Shown here: in pieces, positions 36,553-45,710 of the stretch | How positions within the stretch are numbered: position 1 is the stretch's first letter | How the letters are laid out: each line of letters starts with the position of its first letter | NCBI RefSeq assembly: GCF_000763885.1 | Contig: NZ_JRKO01000001.1 | Location: forward strand, 27,501 to 91,500 | Source of the DNA: Paracoccus versutus | GTDB lineage: Bacteria; Pseudomonadota; Alphaproteobacteria; Rhodobacterales; Rhodobacteraceae | Reading direction: 5' to 3' | Length of the DNA stretch: 64,000 nt | Made by a program: the position numbers and the translations under genes | The notes under the pieces: generated by a model | What the model was told of the DNA's origin: nothing | Databases searched by the model: none | Seen by the model: the letters and a program-made list of their open reading frames with translations, nothing else

Positions 36553-36969
36553 ATGGCCGACTACTTCACCCATTTCTCCTGCCTGCTCGACGTGGGCAGC
36601 CCCGAGAACGCCGCCCGCGCGCTTGATCTCTACAACGCGCTGGCGCGCGAAAACGCCGCCGAAGATCCGCCCTCGGACGGCTTCATGCTTTCGATCCAGC
36701 CCGAACATGGCGGCACCCAGCTCTGGATGCGCGATGACGGCACCGGCGATCCCGAGCATGTCATCCAGTTCGTCAAACGCTGTGCCGCCGCGTTCGGCCT
36801 GACCGGGCTATGGGGGATGCAATACGCCAATACCTGCTCACGTCCGAGAATCGACGGGTTCGGGGGCGGCGCGCATGTCCTCGACCTCGCCACCGGCGAG
36901 ACGGTGGACTGGATCTACACCGACGGTTGGCTTTCCACCGTTCTGGACGGGGGCGACCCCAATGCCTGA
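36553..36969 (+). CDS. conserved ICE hypothetical protein
   Basis: A 138-aa protein (ADYFTHFSCLLDVGSPENAARALDLYNALAREN..., later HGGTQLWMRDDGTGDPEHVIQFVKRCAAAF and GFGGGAHVLDLATGETVDWI). It looks like a compact alpha/beta protein of phage or plasmid type, and I cannot name it. CAGGAG precedes ATG 36553. It overlaps the next gene by 8 bases. Confidence 0.65.
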   Translation: MADYFTHFSCLLDVGSPENAARALDLYNALARENAAEDPPSDGFMLSIQPEHGGTQLWMRDDGTGDPEHVIQFVKRCAAAFGLTGLWGMQYANTCSRPRIDGFGGGAHVLDLATGETVDWIYTDGWLSTVLDGGDPNA

Positions 36970-37606
36970 CGTCATCGAAACCACGGTCTATCGGCTCGAC
37001 GAGCTTTCCGAAGCCGCGAAAGACAATGCCCGCGCCTGGTATCGCGAGGGCGGCTTCGACTACGATTGGTACGATGCCGTCTATGAGGATTTCCGGCGGA
37101 TCGCGGACATCCTCGGCATCCGCATCAAGAGCCGCACCGTCCGCCTCATGGGCGGCGGCGTGCGACAAGAGCCTTGCATCTGGTTTACGGGTTTCTGGTC
37201 GCAGGGCGATGGCGCCGCGTTCGAAGGCCACTATTCCTATCGCAAAGGCACGGCGGCGGAAATCCGTACCTATGCGCCGAAGGATGTGGAGCTGCACCGC
37301 ATCGCGGATGCCCTGCACCAGGCGCAACGCCGCAACTTCTACCAGTTGACCGCCGAGGCGACCCATCGGGGGCGATACTATCACGAATACTGCATGGCGA
37401 TCTCGGTCACCCGCGACAGCCCGACCTGGCAGGACATGACCGCCGATGCCGAGGAGACCGTCATGGAGGCATTGCGCGATCTCGCCCGTTGGCTTTATCG
37501 CCAGCTTGAGCGCGAATACGACTACCTGACTTCGGATGAGGCGGTCGATGAGGCCATCGTTGCCAACGAATACAGCTTCACAGTTGATGGAAAGCGCTTC
37601 GGCTGA
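36962..37606 (+). CDS. conserved hypothetical protein of phage/ICE type
   Basis: A 214-aa protein with an N-terminal TTVYRLDELSEAAKDNARAWYREGGFDYDWYDAVYEDF segment (in pieces), then GFWSQGDGAAFEGHYSY and a C-terminal helix-rich part (MEALRDLARWLYRQLEREYDYLTSDEAVDEAI). I recall similar proteins in phages and plasmids as antitoxin-like or DUF proteins without known activity. The ATG at 36962 lies inside the end of the previous gene, so translation is coupled. Confidence 0.65.
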   Translation: MPDVIETTVYRLDELSEAAKDNARAWYREGGFDYDWYDAVYEDFRRIADILGIRIKSRTVRLMGGGVRQEPCIWFTGFWSQGDGAAFEGHYSYRKGTAAEIRTYAPKDVELHRIADALHQAQRRNFYQLTAEATHRGRYYHEYCMAISVTRDSPTWQDMTADAEETVMEALRDLARWLYRQLEREYDYLTSDEAVDEAIVANEYSFTVDGKRFG

Positions 37607-37623
37607 AACCCTTCTGCGCTGCC

Positions 37624-38007
37624 TCACAGAACCGACAGCAGGTCCGTCCGTGAGAAGTCGTCGCCGACGAAGAGCAACGGGCAGCCGCGTTCGCTGGCGA
37701 CCTCATAGGCGAAGCAATCCCCGTAGTTGAGTCCGGCGGGATGAACGCCCTTGCCCCAGCGGGCATAGGCTTCGGCGATCCTGCGTGCCGAGGCTTCAGT
37801 GACGGAGACCACCTCGAACCCAAGGCCCTCGACCAGGGCGGCGATCTCTTCACCGACATTGCGCCGCCCGGCGACGATCAGCGCCTCGGCCACTGTTCCG
37901 GCCGAGATCAGCAGGCCGTCTGCCGCCTCGATCGCCACCATGCAGGTCTCGGCCTGCGGCTCGTCCAGCACGATGGCCATCAGCGCCGAGGTATCGACGG
38001 CGATCAT
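37624..38007 (-). CDS. vapC: VapC PIN-domain toxin
   Basis: A 127-aa PIN RNase. Four acidic residues are in place: Asp5 (IAVDTSALMAI), Glu41 (TVAEALIV), Asp97 (NYGDCFAYEVA) and Asp116/117 (LLFVGDDFSRTDL). VapC toxins cut tRNA or rRNA and are held in check by their antitoxin. The gene overlaps the antitoxin gene by 4 bases and follows it, the usual order. It lies convergent to the gene at 36962. Confidence 0.92.
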   Translation of the reverse strand: MIAVDTSALMAIVLDEPQAETCMVAIEAADGLLISAGTVAEALIVAGRRNVGEEIAALVEGLGFEVVSVTEASARRIAEAYARWGKGVHPAGLNYGDCFAYEVASERGCPLLFVGDDFSRTDLLSVL

Positions 38008-38261
38008 GCCGGCATCCCGTCATCCCCGTAGAGGAAATCCTGGCTGCGCGCGGCAGCCGCGCCGGGCAATGCCTTGCCCCGCGCCGTGGCCCGGACCCGC
38101 TCCATCAGCGCGCGCCGGCCTTTCGGGGTCGCCACCACGGCAACCGGCACGAGGCGGGCGACCTCGTGGCCCCGCCGCGTCAGGATCACCTCGTCGCCGG
38201 CTTCGGCCCGCTTCACCAGTTCGGTGAGCTGCCCCTTCGCCTCGGTGACAGAAACCCTCAT
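38004..38261 (-). CDS. vapB: Phd/YefM-type antitoxin (VapB)
   Basis: An 85-aa antitoxin. The N-terminal Phd/YefM fold shows VSVTEAKGQLTELVKRAEAGDEVILTRRGHEVARLVP. The C-terminal tail ends in acidic residues (FLYGDDGMPA) that would fill the toxin site. It is the first gene of the pair. Direct repeats upstream (38301-38320) are a likely operator, so it probably autoregulates. Confidence 0.9.
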   Translation of the reverse strand: MRVSVTEAKGQLTELVKRAEAGDEVILTRRGHEVARLVPVAVVATPKGRRALMERVRATARGKALPGAAAARSQDFLYGDDGMPA

Positions 38262-38300
38262 CGCATATCACTCCAGATGTTCTCCGCTATTCTGCACAAG

Positions 38301-38320
38301 ATGGTCCAGATAATGGTCCA
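38301..38320. promoter_or_regulatory. direct repeats upstream of vapBC
   Basis: ATGGTCCA occurs twice, separated by GATA (38301-38308 and 38313-38320), about 40 bases upstream of the vapB start on its strand. Paired 8-mers one helical turn apart suit binding by a Phd-type antitoxin dimer of dimers. Confidence 0.5.
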
Positions 38321-38376
38321 CTTCAAGCCCCCAGAGCGAAAGGAGGGCCGGGAACAGGTGCCCCCGGACGGGTTGA

Positions 38377-38422
38377 GAGAGGGTCGTCCGGCAGGTGCCC
38401 CTTTCCCTCTCGGAGACCGATC
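38377..38422 (+). ncRNA. structured leader type C3 of klcA
   Basis: GAGAGGG (38377-38383) pairs with CCCTCTC (38405-38411), then GGAGACCGATC and ATG 38423. The arm differs from C1 and C2 (GAGAGC/GCTCTC) by a compensatory change. A competing stem CCGGACG/CGTCCGG overlaps the same region, so two alternative folds are possible. Confidence 0.5.
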
Positions 38423-38845
38423 ATGGCTTTGCCCGAACTTGCTTCCCAATCCGCAATCCGCGTCCCCGACGAGCGCCGCATGGACTTCCTGCCGCGCCTT
38501 TTTGGCCGGCGCCTGCTCATCATCGGCGAGCATACCGTCTTTCGCTTCATGGAGATACTCAGCCCCGGCGATTACGGCGGCGGGCTCTGGGATTTCTACG
38601 AACGCGCCGGCCAGCCGCTCTATCTCGCGCCGACCTCAAAGCCCCGTTGCCGCCTGTTCTGCGAAGGCAACGGCTTCGAGGGCGAGGTCTCAAGCGATGC
38701 CGCCGGGATCATCGCCACGCTCTTCGCCTTCTCGCATCTTTCCTTCCGCTACGATGACGACGAACTCGCCGAGGGCTATGGTCGCCTCTACGAGCATGCC
38801 GCCGATCACGCGGAGGCGGCGGCGATTTTCCAGGCCATCGACTGA
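38423..38845 (+). CDS. klcA: KlcA/ArdB-family antirestriction protein
   Basis: A 140-aa protein with the family pattern VPDERRMDFLPRLFGRRLLIIGEHTVFRFMEILSP (in pieces), GGGLWDFYERAGQPLYLAP, GNGFEGEVSSDAAGIIATLFAFSHLSF and a C-terminal HPE/HAEA-type helix. KlcA/ArdB blocks type I restriction without mimicking DNA. It protects the ICE on entry, complementing ArdC. The start follows CTCGGAG. A strong terminator lies 7 bases after the stop. Confidence 0.92.
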   Translation: MALPELASQSAIRVPDERRMDFLPRLFGRRLLIIGEHTVFRFMEILSPGDYGGGLWDFYERAGQPLYLAPTSKPRCRLFCEGNGFEGEVSSDAAGIIATLFAFSHLSFRYDDDELAEGYGRLYEHAADHAEAAAIFQAID

Positions 38846-38851
38846 AACCCA

Positions 38852-38884
38852 CAAGCGCCCAGCCTGACGGTCGGGCGCTTGTTT
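38852..38884 (+). terminator. Rho-independent terminator after klcA
   Basis: CAAGCGCCC (38852-38860) pairs with GGGCGCTTG (38873-38881), followed by a short TTT run. The stem starts 7 bases after the klcA stop. Confidence 0.75.
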
Positions 38885-38954
38885 CATGCCTGCTTTCGCC
38901 ACGGCTTCAGAGCGAGAGATGGGCCGGAAGGGGTTTGAGCCGGTGCGGTCGAGA

Positions 38955-39003
38955 GAGAGCGCTGCCCGGCTTGATCCTGACTTGCTCTCCCGAGGAATCC
39001 CCG
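38955..39003 (+). ncRNA. structured leader type C2 of the strawberry-notch gene
   Basis: GAGAGC (38955-38960) pairs with GCTCTC (38984-38989). The loop starts GCTGCCCGGC, close to the GCCGCCGGGC of C1. CCGAGGAATC then leads to ATG 39004. Confidence 0.5.
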
Positions 39004-42000
39004 ATGAACATGATTTCCGCATCCGCGGCGGCATCCGCCACCGCGCCGCTTCCGTTCGACCATGACGCTGAGACCGCGGCCTGCGTTTTCACCGCTGCCG
39101 GTCTGCTGCTGCCGCATCTGGAACGCGGTCAGCGTGTCGACGCCGCCACGCTGCGCGGCGCCATGGAGGCCGCCTTCGGCACGTCCGATGCCGCCGGCGC
39201 TTGGGACTGGAAGACCGCCTATGATGCCTGCGAGGCGGCGACCGTCCTCTTCCTGCGCAAATACGGCAATGCACTTTTCCGCAAAGCCGGGTCTCCGTCG
39301 GCAATCCTGCCGCAGCTTACGAAAATTGCCGGGCTCCTGCCGACCCACACCCGGCGTTCCGAGGAAGCGCAGACCTTCCAGCAGTTCTCCACCCCGATCC
39401 CTCTCGGCTTCGCTGCGGTGACGGCGGCGGCGATCACGCACGCCGACCGCGTGCTGGAGCCCTCGGCCGGCACCGGGCTCCTCGCCATCCTGGCCGAGAT
39501 CGCCGGCGGTGCGCTGCTCGTCAACGAACTGGCCGAGGTCCGCGCCGGCCTGCTTTCCTCCCTCTTTCCGGCCCTGTCCATCACCCGCTTCGACGCCGCC
39601 CAGATCGACGATCATCTCGATCCCGGCCTGATCCCGACAGTGGTGCTGATGAACCCGCCGTTCTCGGTCATGGCCCATGTCGAGGGCCGCGTGGCTGATG
39701 CCGCCTTCCGCCATGTCGCCTCGACGCTGGCGCGCCTTGCGCCCGGCGGGCGGCTCGTCACCATCACCGGCGCGAGCTTCGCCCCCGACAATCCGGCCTG
39801 GACGGCTAACTGGAAACGGCTGCAGGAGCGCGGCCGCGTGGTCTTCTCGGCCGTCATCGATGGATCGGTCTATGCCAAGCACGGCACCACCATCGACACG
39901 CGGCTGACCGTCATCGACAAGCTGCCCGCCGAAGACCCGGCGGTGTTCCCGGCAGCGCCCGGTGTGGCGTCGGATGTTGCCACCCTGATGGGCTGGCTGG
40001 CGGAGCAACTTCCGGCCAGGCTTCCCGTCGATCCCGGCCTGGCCGTGCCGGTGGCACGACCGACCGCGCCGCGCACCGTGCGCGGCTATGTCAACCGCGC
40101 CGCGCGATCCGCGCCCGACGCGCCCCTTGCGGAACCGGAGGCCGTGCCGGTCGCCTACGAGATCGTGGATTGGGAACCGGCCGAGGGCGGCCGCCTCTCC
40201 GACGCGATCTACGAGGAATACGGTCTTCAGACCATCCGCATCGCCGGGGCGCAGGCGCATCCGACCCAGCTCGTGCAGTCGGCCTCGATGGCGAGCATCG
40301 CGCCGCCGAAGCCGAGCTATCGTCCGGTGCTGCCCAAAGACATTCTCGGCAGGCTGTCCGAGGCGCAGTTGGAGACGGTGATCTATGCCGGCGAGGCCCA
40401 TATGGGATTCCTCGCCGGGGCTTGGACGGTGGACGACACGCTCGACAATCTTGCTGCCACGCCGGAGGACGCCAAGGGCGCCGTCCGCTTCCGCCAAGGG
40501 TTCATGGTCGGCGATGGCACCGGCGTCGGCAAGGGCCGGGAATCCGCAGCGATCATCCTCGACAACTGGATGCAGGGGCGGCGCAAGGCGGTCTGGATCT
40601 CGAAGTCCGACAAGCTGCTGGAGGATGCGCAGCGCGACTGGTCGGCGCTTGGCATGGAGCGGCTGCTGGTCACGCCGCTGTCGCGATTCCCGCAAGGCGC
40701 AAAGATCACCCTGAACGAAGGCATCCTATTTCTAACCTATGCCACGCTGCGCTCCGACGACCGCGGAGAAAGGATTTCCAGGGTCAGGCAGATCGTCGAA
40801 TGGTTGGGTTCCGACTTCGATGGAGTGGTGATTTTCGACGAGGCGCACGCAATGGCCAATGCCGCAGGAGGCAAGGGAGAACGCGGCGATGTCGCCGCCA
40901 GCCAGCAGGGCCGTGCCGGGCTGCGCCTCCAGCACGCCCTGCCGCAGGCCCGCGTGGTCTATGTCTCGGCCACCGGCGCCACCACCGTCCACAATCTCGC
41001 CTATGCGCAGCGGCTCGGTCTCTGGGGCGGCGAGGATTTCCCATTCTCGACCAGGGCGGAGTTCGTCGAGGCGATCGAGGCCGGCGGCGTCGCGGCGATG
41101 GAGGTGCTGGCGCGCGACCTGCGGGCGCTTGGCCTCTACACCGCCCGCTCGCTGTCCTTCAAAGGCGTGGAATACGAGTTGCTCGACCACGAACTGACCC
41201 CTGAACAGGTCCGCATCTACGACAGCTATGCCGATGCCTTCGCCATCATCCATAACAATCTCGATGCGGCGATGCAGGCCGCCAACATCACCGGCGGCGA
41301 GGGCGGGTCCGGCACGCTGAACCGGCAGGCCAAGTCCGCCGCCCGCTCGGCCTTTGAGAGCGCCAAGCAGAGGTTCTTCGGGCACCTGTTGACGTCGATG
41401 AAAACCCCGACGCTGATCCGGTCCATCACGGCCGATCTGGAAGCGGGACATTCTTCCGTCATCCAGATCGTCTCGACCGGCGAGGCGCTGATGGAACGGC
41501 GGCTGGCAGAGATCCCCACCGAGGAATGGGGCGATCTGAAAATGGACCTGTCGCCGCGCGAGTATGTCCTAGACTACCTCGCTCATTCCTTCCCGGTGCA
41601 GCTTTATGAGCCGTTCACGGATTCGGAGGGCAACCTGTCGTCGCGCCCGGTCTATCGTGATGGCCAGCCGGTCGAGAGCCGCGAGGCCGCGGCCCGGCGC
41701 GACGAGATGATCGCCAACCTCGCCAGCTTGCCGCCGGTTCCCGGCGCGCTCGACCAGATCATCCAGCATTTCGGCACCGACACGGTGGCGGAGGTCACGG
41801 GCCGCTCGCGTCGTATCGTCCGCAAGCGCGGCGGCGGCGTTACCATCGACCGGCTCGTCGTGGAAAGTCGCGCCGGTTCGGCCAACCTGGCCGAGACGCA
41901 AGCCTTCATGGACGATCAGAAGCGGGTGCTGGTGTTCTCCGATGCCGGCGGCACCGGGCGCAGCTATCACGCCGAACTGTCAGCGAAGAACACCCGGCTG

Positions 42001-43359
42001 CGCGTCCATTACCTGCTCGAAGCCGGCTGGAAGGCGGACGCCGCCATCCAGGGCCTTGGCCGGACGCATCGCACCAATCAGGCGCAGCCGCCGCTGTTCC
42101 GGCCGATCTCGACCAATGTGAAAGCCGAGAAGCGCTTCCTCAGCACGATTGCCCGCCGCCTCGACACTTTGGGCGCGATCACGCGCGGCCAGCGCCAGAC
42201 CGGCGGCCAGGGCCTGTTCCGGCCCGAGGACAATCTGGAAAGTCCCTACGCCCGCGACGCGCTGCGCCAGCTCTATCTCCTGCTGGTGCGCGGCAAGGTC
42301 GAGGGATGTTCGCTCGAACGCTTCGAATCCGCCACCGGGTTGAAACTGATGGACGCGAACGGCATCAAGGACGAGCTGCCCGCCATCACGACTTTCTTGA
42401 ACCGGCTGCTGGCGCTGACCGTCGAGCTTCAGGGCGTTCTCTTCAGCGCTTTCGAGCAGCTTCTGACCGCGCGGATCGAGGGCGCCATCGCGTCCGGCAT
42501 CTATGACGCTGGGCTGGAGACGCTGCGCGCCGAGAGCTTCACCGTCACCGACCGTCAGGTGATCTACACCCATCCCCGCACCGGGGCCGAGACCAGCCTG
42601 CTGACGATCACCGAACGCAAGCGCAACCGGCCCGTCATGCTCGATGCCGCCCTAGCGGAACTCGACGATCCGCGCGCGAAGCTCCTGATCAACGGGCGCT
42701 CAGGCCGCGCGGCGGTGCAAATCCCCACCACCAGCGTCATGCTGGACGATGGCGAGATCGAGCGCCGCGTCAGGCTGATCCGGCCGATGGAAGCACACAA
42801 TATCCCCATCAGGATGATGGGCGAGACCCATTGGGTCGAGGCCGACCGGGACGCATTCGCTGCGGCCTGGAATGCGGAACTTGCGGAGGTGCCGGAGTTC
42901 GCAGACAGCACCCTGCATATGGTGACGGGCTTGCTGCTGCCGATCTGGAAACGGCTGCCGAACGAGTCCACCCGCGTCTATCGCCTCCAGTCTGACGCGG
43001 GCGAGCGCATCATCGGCCGCAAGGTCTCCCCGGCCTGGGCCGCGAACGCGACCACGACCGGCATCGCGAAGGTCACGCCGAAGGATGCTTTCGCGGCGCT
43101 GATGGAAGGCCGGACGATCCTCGATCTCTCCGAGGGCCTCCAGCTTCGCCGGGTCCGCGTCATGGGGGTGAACCGCATCGAGCTTTCCGGCTTCACCGAC
43201 ACCATGCGCCAGCGTCTCACGGCATACGGCCTCTTCCACGAGATCATCTCCTGGAAGCTGCGCATGTTCGTGCCAGTCGATGCCAGCGGACCCGCCGTGC
43301 TGGCCAAGCTCTTCGACCGCTGGCCGGTCGAGCGCATCGGTGAACGGGAGGCAGCCTGA
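39004..43359 (+). CDS. strawberry-notch-like helicase with methyltransferase-fold N-domain
   Basis: A 1451-aa protein. The N-terminal region (about 130-320) has a Rossmann methyltransferase fold: VLEPSAGTGLLAILAEIAGG and LMNPPFSVMAHVEGR (an NPPF motif). The middle is an SF2 helicase of the strawberry-notch type: Walker A GDGTGVGKGRESAAI near 505 and DEAH box VVIFDEAHAMANAAGGKG near 610. The SNO C-terminal domain has LVFSDAGGTGRSYHAEL, then IQGLGRTHRTNQAQPP. Such giant proteins are hallmarks of these ICEs. The role is unclear: transfer-strand processing or chromatin-like remodelling are guesses. It overlaps the next gene by one base. Confidence 0.88.
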   Translation: MNMISASAAASATAPLPFDHDAETAACVFTAAGLLLPHLERGQRVDAATLRGAMEAAFGTSDAAGAWDWKTAYDACEAATVLFLRKYGNALFRKAGSPSAILPQLTKIAGLLPTHTRRSEEAQTFQQFSTPIPLGFAAVTAAAITHADRVLEPSAGTGLLAILAEIAGGALLVNELAEVRAGLLSSLFPALSITRFDAAQIDDHLDPGLIPTVVLMNPPFSVMAHVEGRVADAAFRHVASTLARLAPGGRLVTITGASFAPDNPAWTANWKRLQERGRVVFSAVIDGSVYAKHGTTIDTRLTVIDKLPAEDPAVFPAAPGVASDVATLMGWLAEQLPARLPVDPGLAVPVARPTAPRTVRGYVNRAARSAPDAPLAEPEAVPVAYEIVDWEPAEGGRLSDAIYEEYGLQTIRIAGAQAHPTQLVQSASMASIAPPKPSYRPVLPKDILGRLSEAQLETVIYAGEAHMGFLAGAWTVDDTLDNLAATPEDAKGAVRFRQGFMVGDGTGVGKGRESAAIILDNWMQGRRKAVWISKSDKLLEDAQRDWSALGMERLLVTPLSRFPQGAKITLNEGILFLTYATLRSDDRGERISRVRQIVEWLGSDFDGVVIFDEAHAMANAAGGKGERGDVAASQQGRAGLRLQHALPQARVVYVSATGATTVHNLAYAQRLGLWGGEDFPFSTRAEFVEAIEAGGVAAMEVLARDLRALGLYTARSLSFKGVEYELLDHELTPEQVRIYDSYADAFAIIHNNLDAAMQAANITGGEGGSGTLNRQAKSAARSAFESAKQRFFGHLLTSMKTPTLIRSITADLEAGHSSVIQIVSTGEALMERRLAEIPTEEWGDLKMDLSPREYVLDYLAHSFPVQLYEPFTDSEGNLSSRPVYRDGQPVESREAAARRDEMIANLASLPPVPGALDQIIQHFGTDTVAEVTGRSRRIVRKRGGGVTIDRLVVESRAGSANLAETQAFMDDQKRVLVFSDAGGTGRSYHAELSAKNTRLRVHYLLEAGWKADAAIQGLGRTHRTNQAQPPLFRPISTNVKAEKRFLSTIARRLDTLGAITRGQRQTGGQGLFRPEDNLESPYARDALRQLYLLLVRGKVEGCSLERFESATGLKLMDANGIKDELPAITTFLNRLLALTVELQGVLFSAFEQLLTARIEGAIASGIYDAGLETLRAESFTVTDRQVIYTHPRTGAETSLLTITERKRNRPVMLDAALAELDDPRAKLLINGRSGRAAVQIPTTSVMLDDGEIERRVRLIRPMEAHNIPIRMMGETHWVEADRDAFAAAWNAELAEVPEFADSTLHMVTGLLLPIWKRLPNESTRVYRLQSDAGERIIGRKVSPAWAANATTTGIAKVTPKDAFAALMEGRTILDLSEGLQLRRVRVMGVNRIELSGFTDTMRQRLTAYGLFHEIISWKLRMFVPVDASGPAVLAKLFDRWPVERIGEREAA

Positions 43360-44402
43360 TGCCGCGTCACGACGCCTTCGAACTGGCGACCCGTCTCGGC
43401 CGAGAGGCCGAGGCGGTCTGCCGCCACTATCTCTCGTCCGGCCACCGCGCCGGGCGATATTGGCTGGTCGGCGATGTGCAGAACACTCCTGGCCGCTCGA
43501 TGTTCGTGCGCCTGACCGGCCCGGGTTCCGGCAAGGGCGCGGCGGGGAAATGGACCGACATGGCCACCGGGGAGCATGGCGATCTGCTCGACGTCATCCG
43601 CGAGGCGCTTGGCCTTGTCGACTTCAAGGACGTGGCCGAGGAAGCGCGCCGTTTCCTTGCCCTCCCGCATCCTGAACCGGAGAAGACGAGGACGCCGACC
43701 GGCAGCACATCCAGCAGCGTGCCCGGTTCGCCTGAAGCGTCGCGCCGCCTCTTCGCCATGGCGCAGCCGATCCACGGCACCCTTGCGGCGATCTACCTCA
43801 ACGGGCGGGCGATCACCTCCCTCTCGGACACCACCGCGCTGCGCTACCATCCGAGGTGCTACTATAGACCCGACGAGTCTTCACCCACCGAGATCCGGCC
43901 GGCACTCGTTGCCGCCGTCACCGATCTTGCGGGCCAGCAGACCGGCGCGCATCGCACCTGGCTCGCCCCGGACGGTTCCGGCAAGGCGGCTGTCGAAACA
44001 CCGCGGCGGGCGATGGGCGTCCTTCTCGGGCACGCTGTCCGCTTCGGAACCGCCGCTGAGGTTCTCGCCGCCGGCGAGGGCATCGAGACCGTGCTGTCGC
44101 CCCGTCAGGTTCTGCCCCGCATGCCGATGCTGGCGGCGCTTTCGGCCGCTCACCTCGCTGCCATCCTGTTCCCGCCGTCGCTGCGCCGGCTCTATGTCGT
44201 CAGGGATCGCGACCCGGCCGGGGACGGTGCAAGAGACGGCCTGGCCGCCAGAGCAGAGAGCCTCGGGATCGAGGCGATGTCGCTCACGCCGCTCAACGGC
44301 GATTTCAACGATGATCTGCGACGCCACGGCGCCGATGCCCTCCGGGCGCGTCTGAAGGATCAGCTTCATCCTGAAGACGTCCGCCGGTTCATGGAGAGGT
44401 GA
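43359..44402 (+). CDS. Toprim/primase-like protein (DUF7146-type)
   Basis: A 347-aa protein. The N-terminal part (about 1-110) contains a DnaG-like zinc-less segment with RYWLVGDVQNTPGRSMFVRL and GKWTDMATGEHGDLLDVI. The C-terminal Toprim domain has the Glu motif AAGEGIETVLSPRQVL near 240 and the DxD motif YVVRDRDPAGDGARDG near 285. It fits the plasmid and phage primase-helicase group, and I recall DUF7146 for this N-terminal type. It could prime replication of transferred ssDNA. It is coupled to the helicase gene before it (TGATG). Confidence 0.8.
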   Translation: MPRHDAFELATRLGREAEAVCRHYLSSGHRAGRYWLVGDVQNTPGRSMFVRLTGPGSGKGAAGKWTDMATGEHGDLLDVIREALGLVDFKDVAEEARRFLALPHPEPEKTRTPTGSTSSSVPGSPEASRRLFAMAQPIHGTLAAIYLNGRAITSLSDTTALRYHPRCYYRPDESSPTEIRPALVAAVTDLAGQQTGAHRTWLAPDGSGKAAVETPRRAMGVLLGHAVRFGTAAEVLAAGEGIETVLSPRQVLPRMPMLAALSAAHLAAILFPPSLRRLYVVRDRDPAGDGARDGLAARAESLGIEAMSLTPLNGDFNDDLRRHGADALRARLKDQLHPEDVRRFMER

Positions 44403-44740
44403 GGTCGTGATCGGTCCCGGAGGCGCGGCCCAGCGTCATCCTCTGCCGGTTTCAGTCTTTCGCCATCGGCAGGTGCATCCATCGTCGGAGAGTCCCGCGC
44501 CCACGGCCTTCGGAGAGGGCGATCGGCGCACAAACGGGCCGGGCAGGCAATGGCCGGGTTTGGACTATTTTCCGCCGGCGGGGACGAACCCCGCCTTTGC
44601 ATCGCGAAAGTCAAAATAGCCCACCCCCGGCCATCAAGGCCCTCGCGGAGCGGGCGAGGGCTGCCAACCCGTCCCGCCCGTGCGCTTCGACGCCTGCGAA
44701 GGCCGCGATGGGCGCGGTCTCCAGACGAAGGACGCTCCCG
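44403..44740 (+). other. noncoding region with hairpin
   Basis: I see no gene. GCCCTCGC pairs with GCGAGGGC around GGAGCGG-type loop bases near 44640-44660. The rest is GC-rich with no clear promoter. It may hold the terminator of the preceding operon and the leader of the next gene. Confidence 0.4.
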
Positions 44741-45676
44741 ATGACGAACGAAACCTATTCCGCAGGCGACGAGCCGGTCCACACCTCCTCCCAGACCGAT
44801 CACACCCTCACCGAACTCCAGCTCTACGGCTGGCGCCCGTTCCAGGACGAACCCGATCCGAGGCCGCTGCCCGAGGGCAACACCGTCGCCGCCGCCGTCA
44901 CCGACATCTTCGACGCCCTCGTCGCGACGCTCGGCGACACCCGCTTAGAGCCCGACCTCGAAGAGCTGCTCTGGGGGACCGTCAATCTCTTCCACCGCGC
45001 CACCGGCCGGGTGGAGCGCGATCTCGACGACAACGAGCAGGCGCAGCGCCGGCTTCAGCGGGAACAGGACGGCAGCGAGGTCAAGTCGGTCGAACTCGAA
45101 CGCCTCACGGCCGAGGGGCAGACCCTGATCGAACGGCGCGCCAGCATGGAACTCTTCCGCGACCTCGCGGCCGAGGCTTTCGAGCACCACACCGGCAGTG
45201 CCTGGCGGCCGCGCAGCGGCTCGATGGTCAACCATCGCAACCTGACCGCCGCGATGATCGACAGCCGCGACTTCCTTGCCGCGAAGCGCCGGGCCGAGAC
45301 CGAGGTGATGCTGCCCGCCGGCCCGAAGGTTGCCGTGACTGGCGGCGCGGACTTCAACGATCACCGCCTGATCTGGGCGAAGCTCGATCAGGTCCATGCC
45401 AAGCACCCCGAGATGGTGCTGCTGCACGGCGGGTCGCCGAAGGGAGCCGAACTGATCGCTTCCCGTTGGGCAGATCACCGCAAGGTGCCCCAGGTCGCCT
45501 TCCGGCCCGACTGGACCAAGCACGCCAAGGCGGCGCCGTTCAAGCGAAACGATGCCATGCTGGACGTGCTGCCGGTCGGCGTCCTCGTCTTCCCCGGCAC
45601 CGGGATTCAGGAGAATCTCGCCGACAAGGCCCGCAAGCTCGGCATCCCGGTCATGAAGTTCGACGGCGGCGCGTAA
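44741..45676 (+). CDS. DUF2493 (YspA-type SLOG) domain protein
   Basis: A 311-aa protein. The C-terminal third (about 195-305) is a SLOG/DUF2493 Rossmann domain: KVAVTGGADFNDHRLIWAKLD, then LLHGGSPKGAELIASRWADHR and VGVLVFPGTGIQENLADKARKLGIPV. The N-terminal part is helical with a Glu/Arg-rich segment (QAQRRLQREQDGSEV). SLOG domains bind nucleotides or nucleotide-derived signals and often sit in defence or stress systems. It is common on this ICE type, but its ligand is unknown. Confidence 0.85.
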   Translation: MTNETYSAGDEPVHTSSQTDHTLTELQLYGWRPFQDEPDPRPLPEGNTVAAAVTDIFDALVATLGDTRLEPDLEELLWGTVNLFHRATGRVERDLDDNEQAQRRLQREQDGSEVKSVELERLTAEGQTLIERRASMELFRDLAAEAFEHHTGSAWRPRSGSMVNHRNLTAAMIDSRDFLAAKRRAETEVMLPAGPKVAVTGGADFNDHRLIWAKLDQVHAKHPEMVLLHGGSPKGAELIASRWADHRKVPQVAFRPDWTKHAKAAPFKRNDAMLDVLPVGVLVFPGTGIQENLADKARKLGIPVMKFDGGA

Positions 45677-45710
45677 GCGCCGCCGCCTGGCGGCTTTCGG
45701 CCGCCGATAC

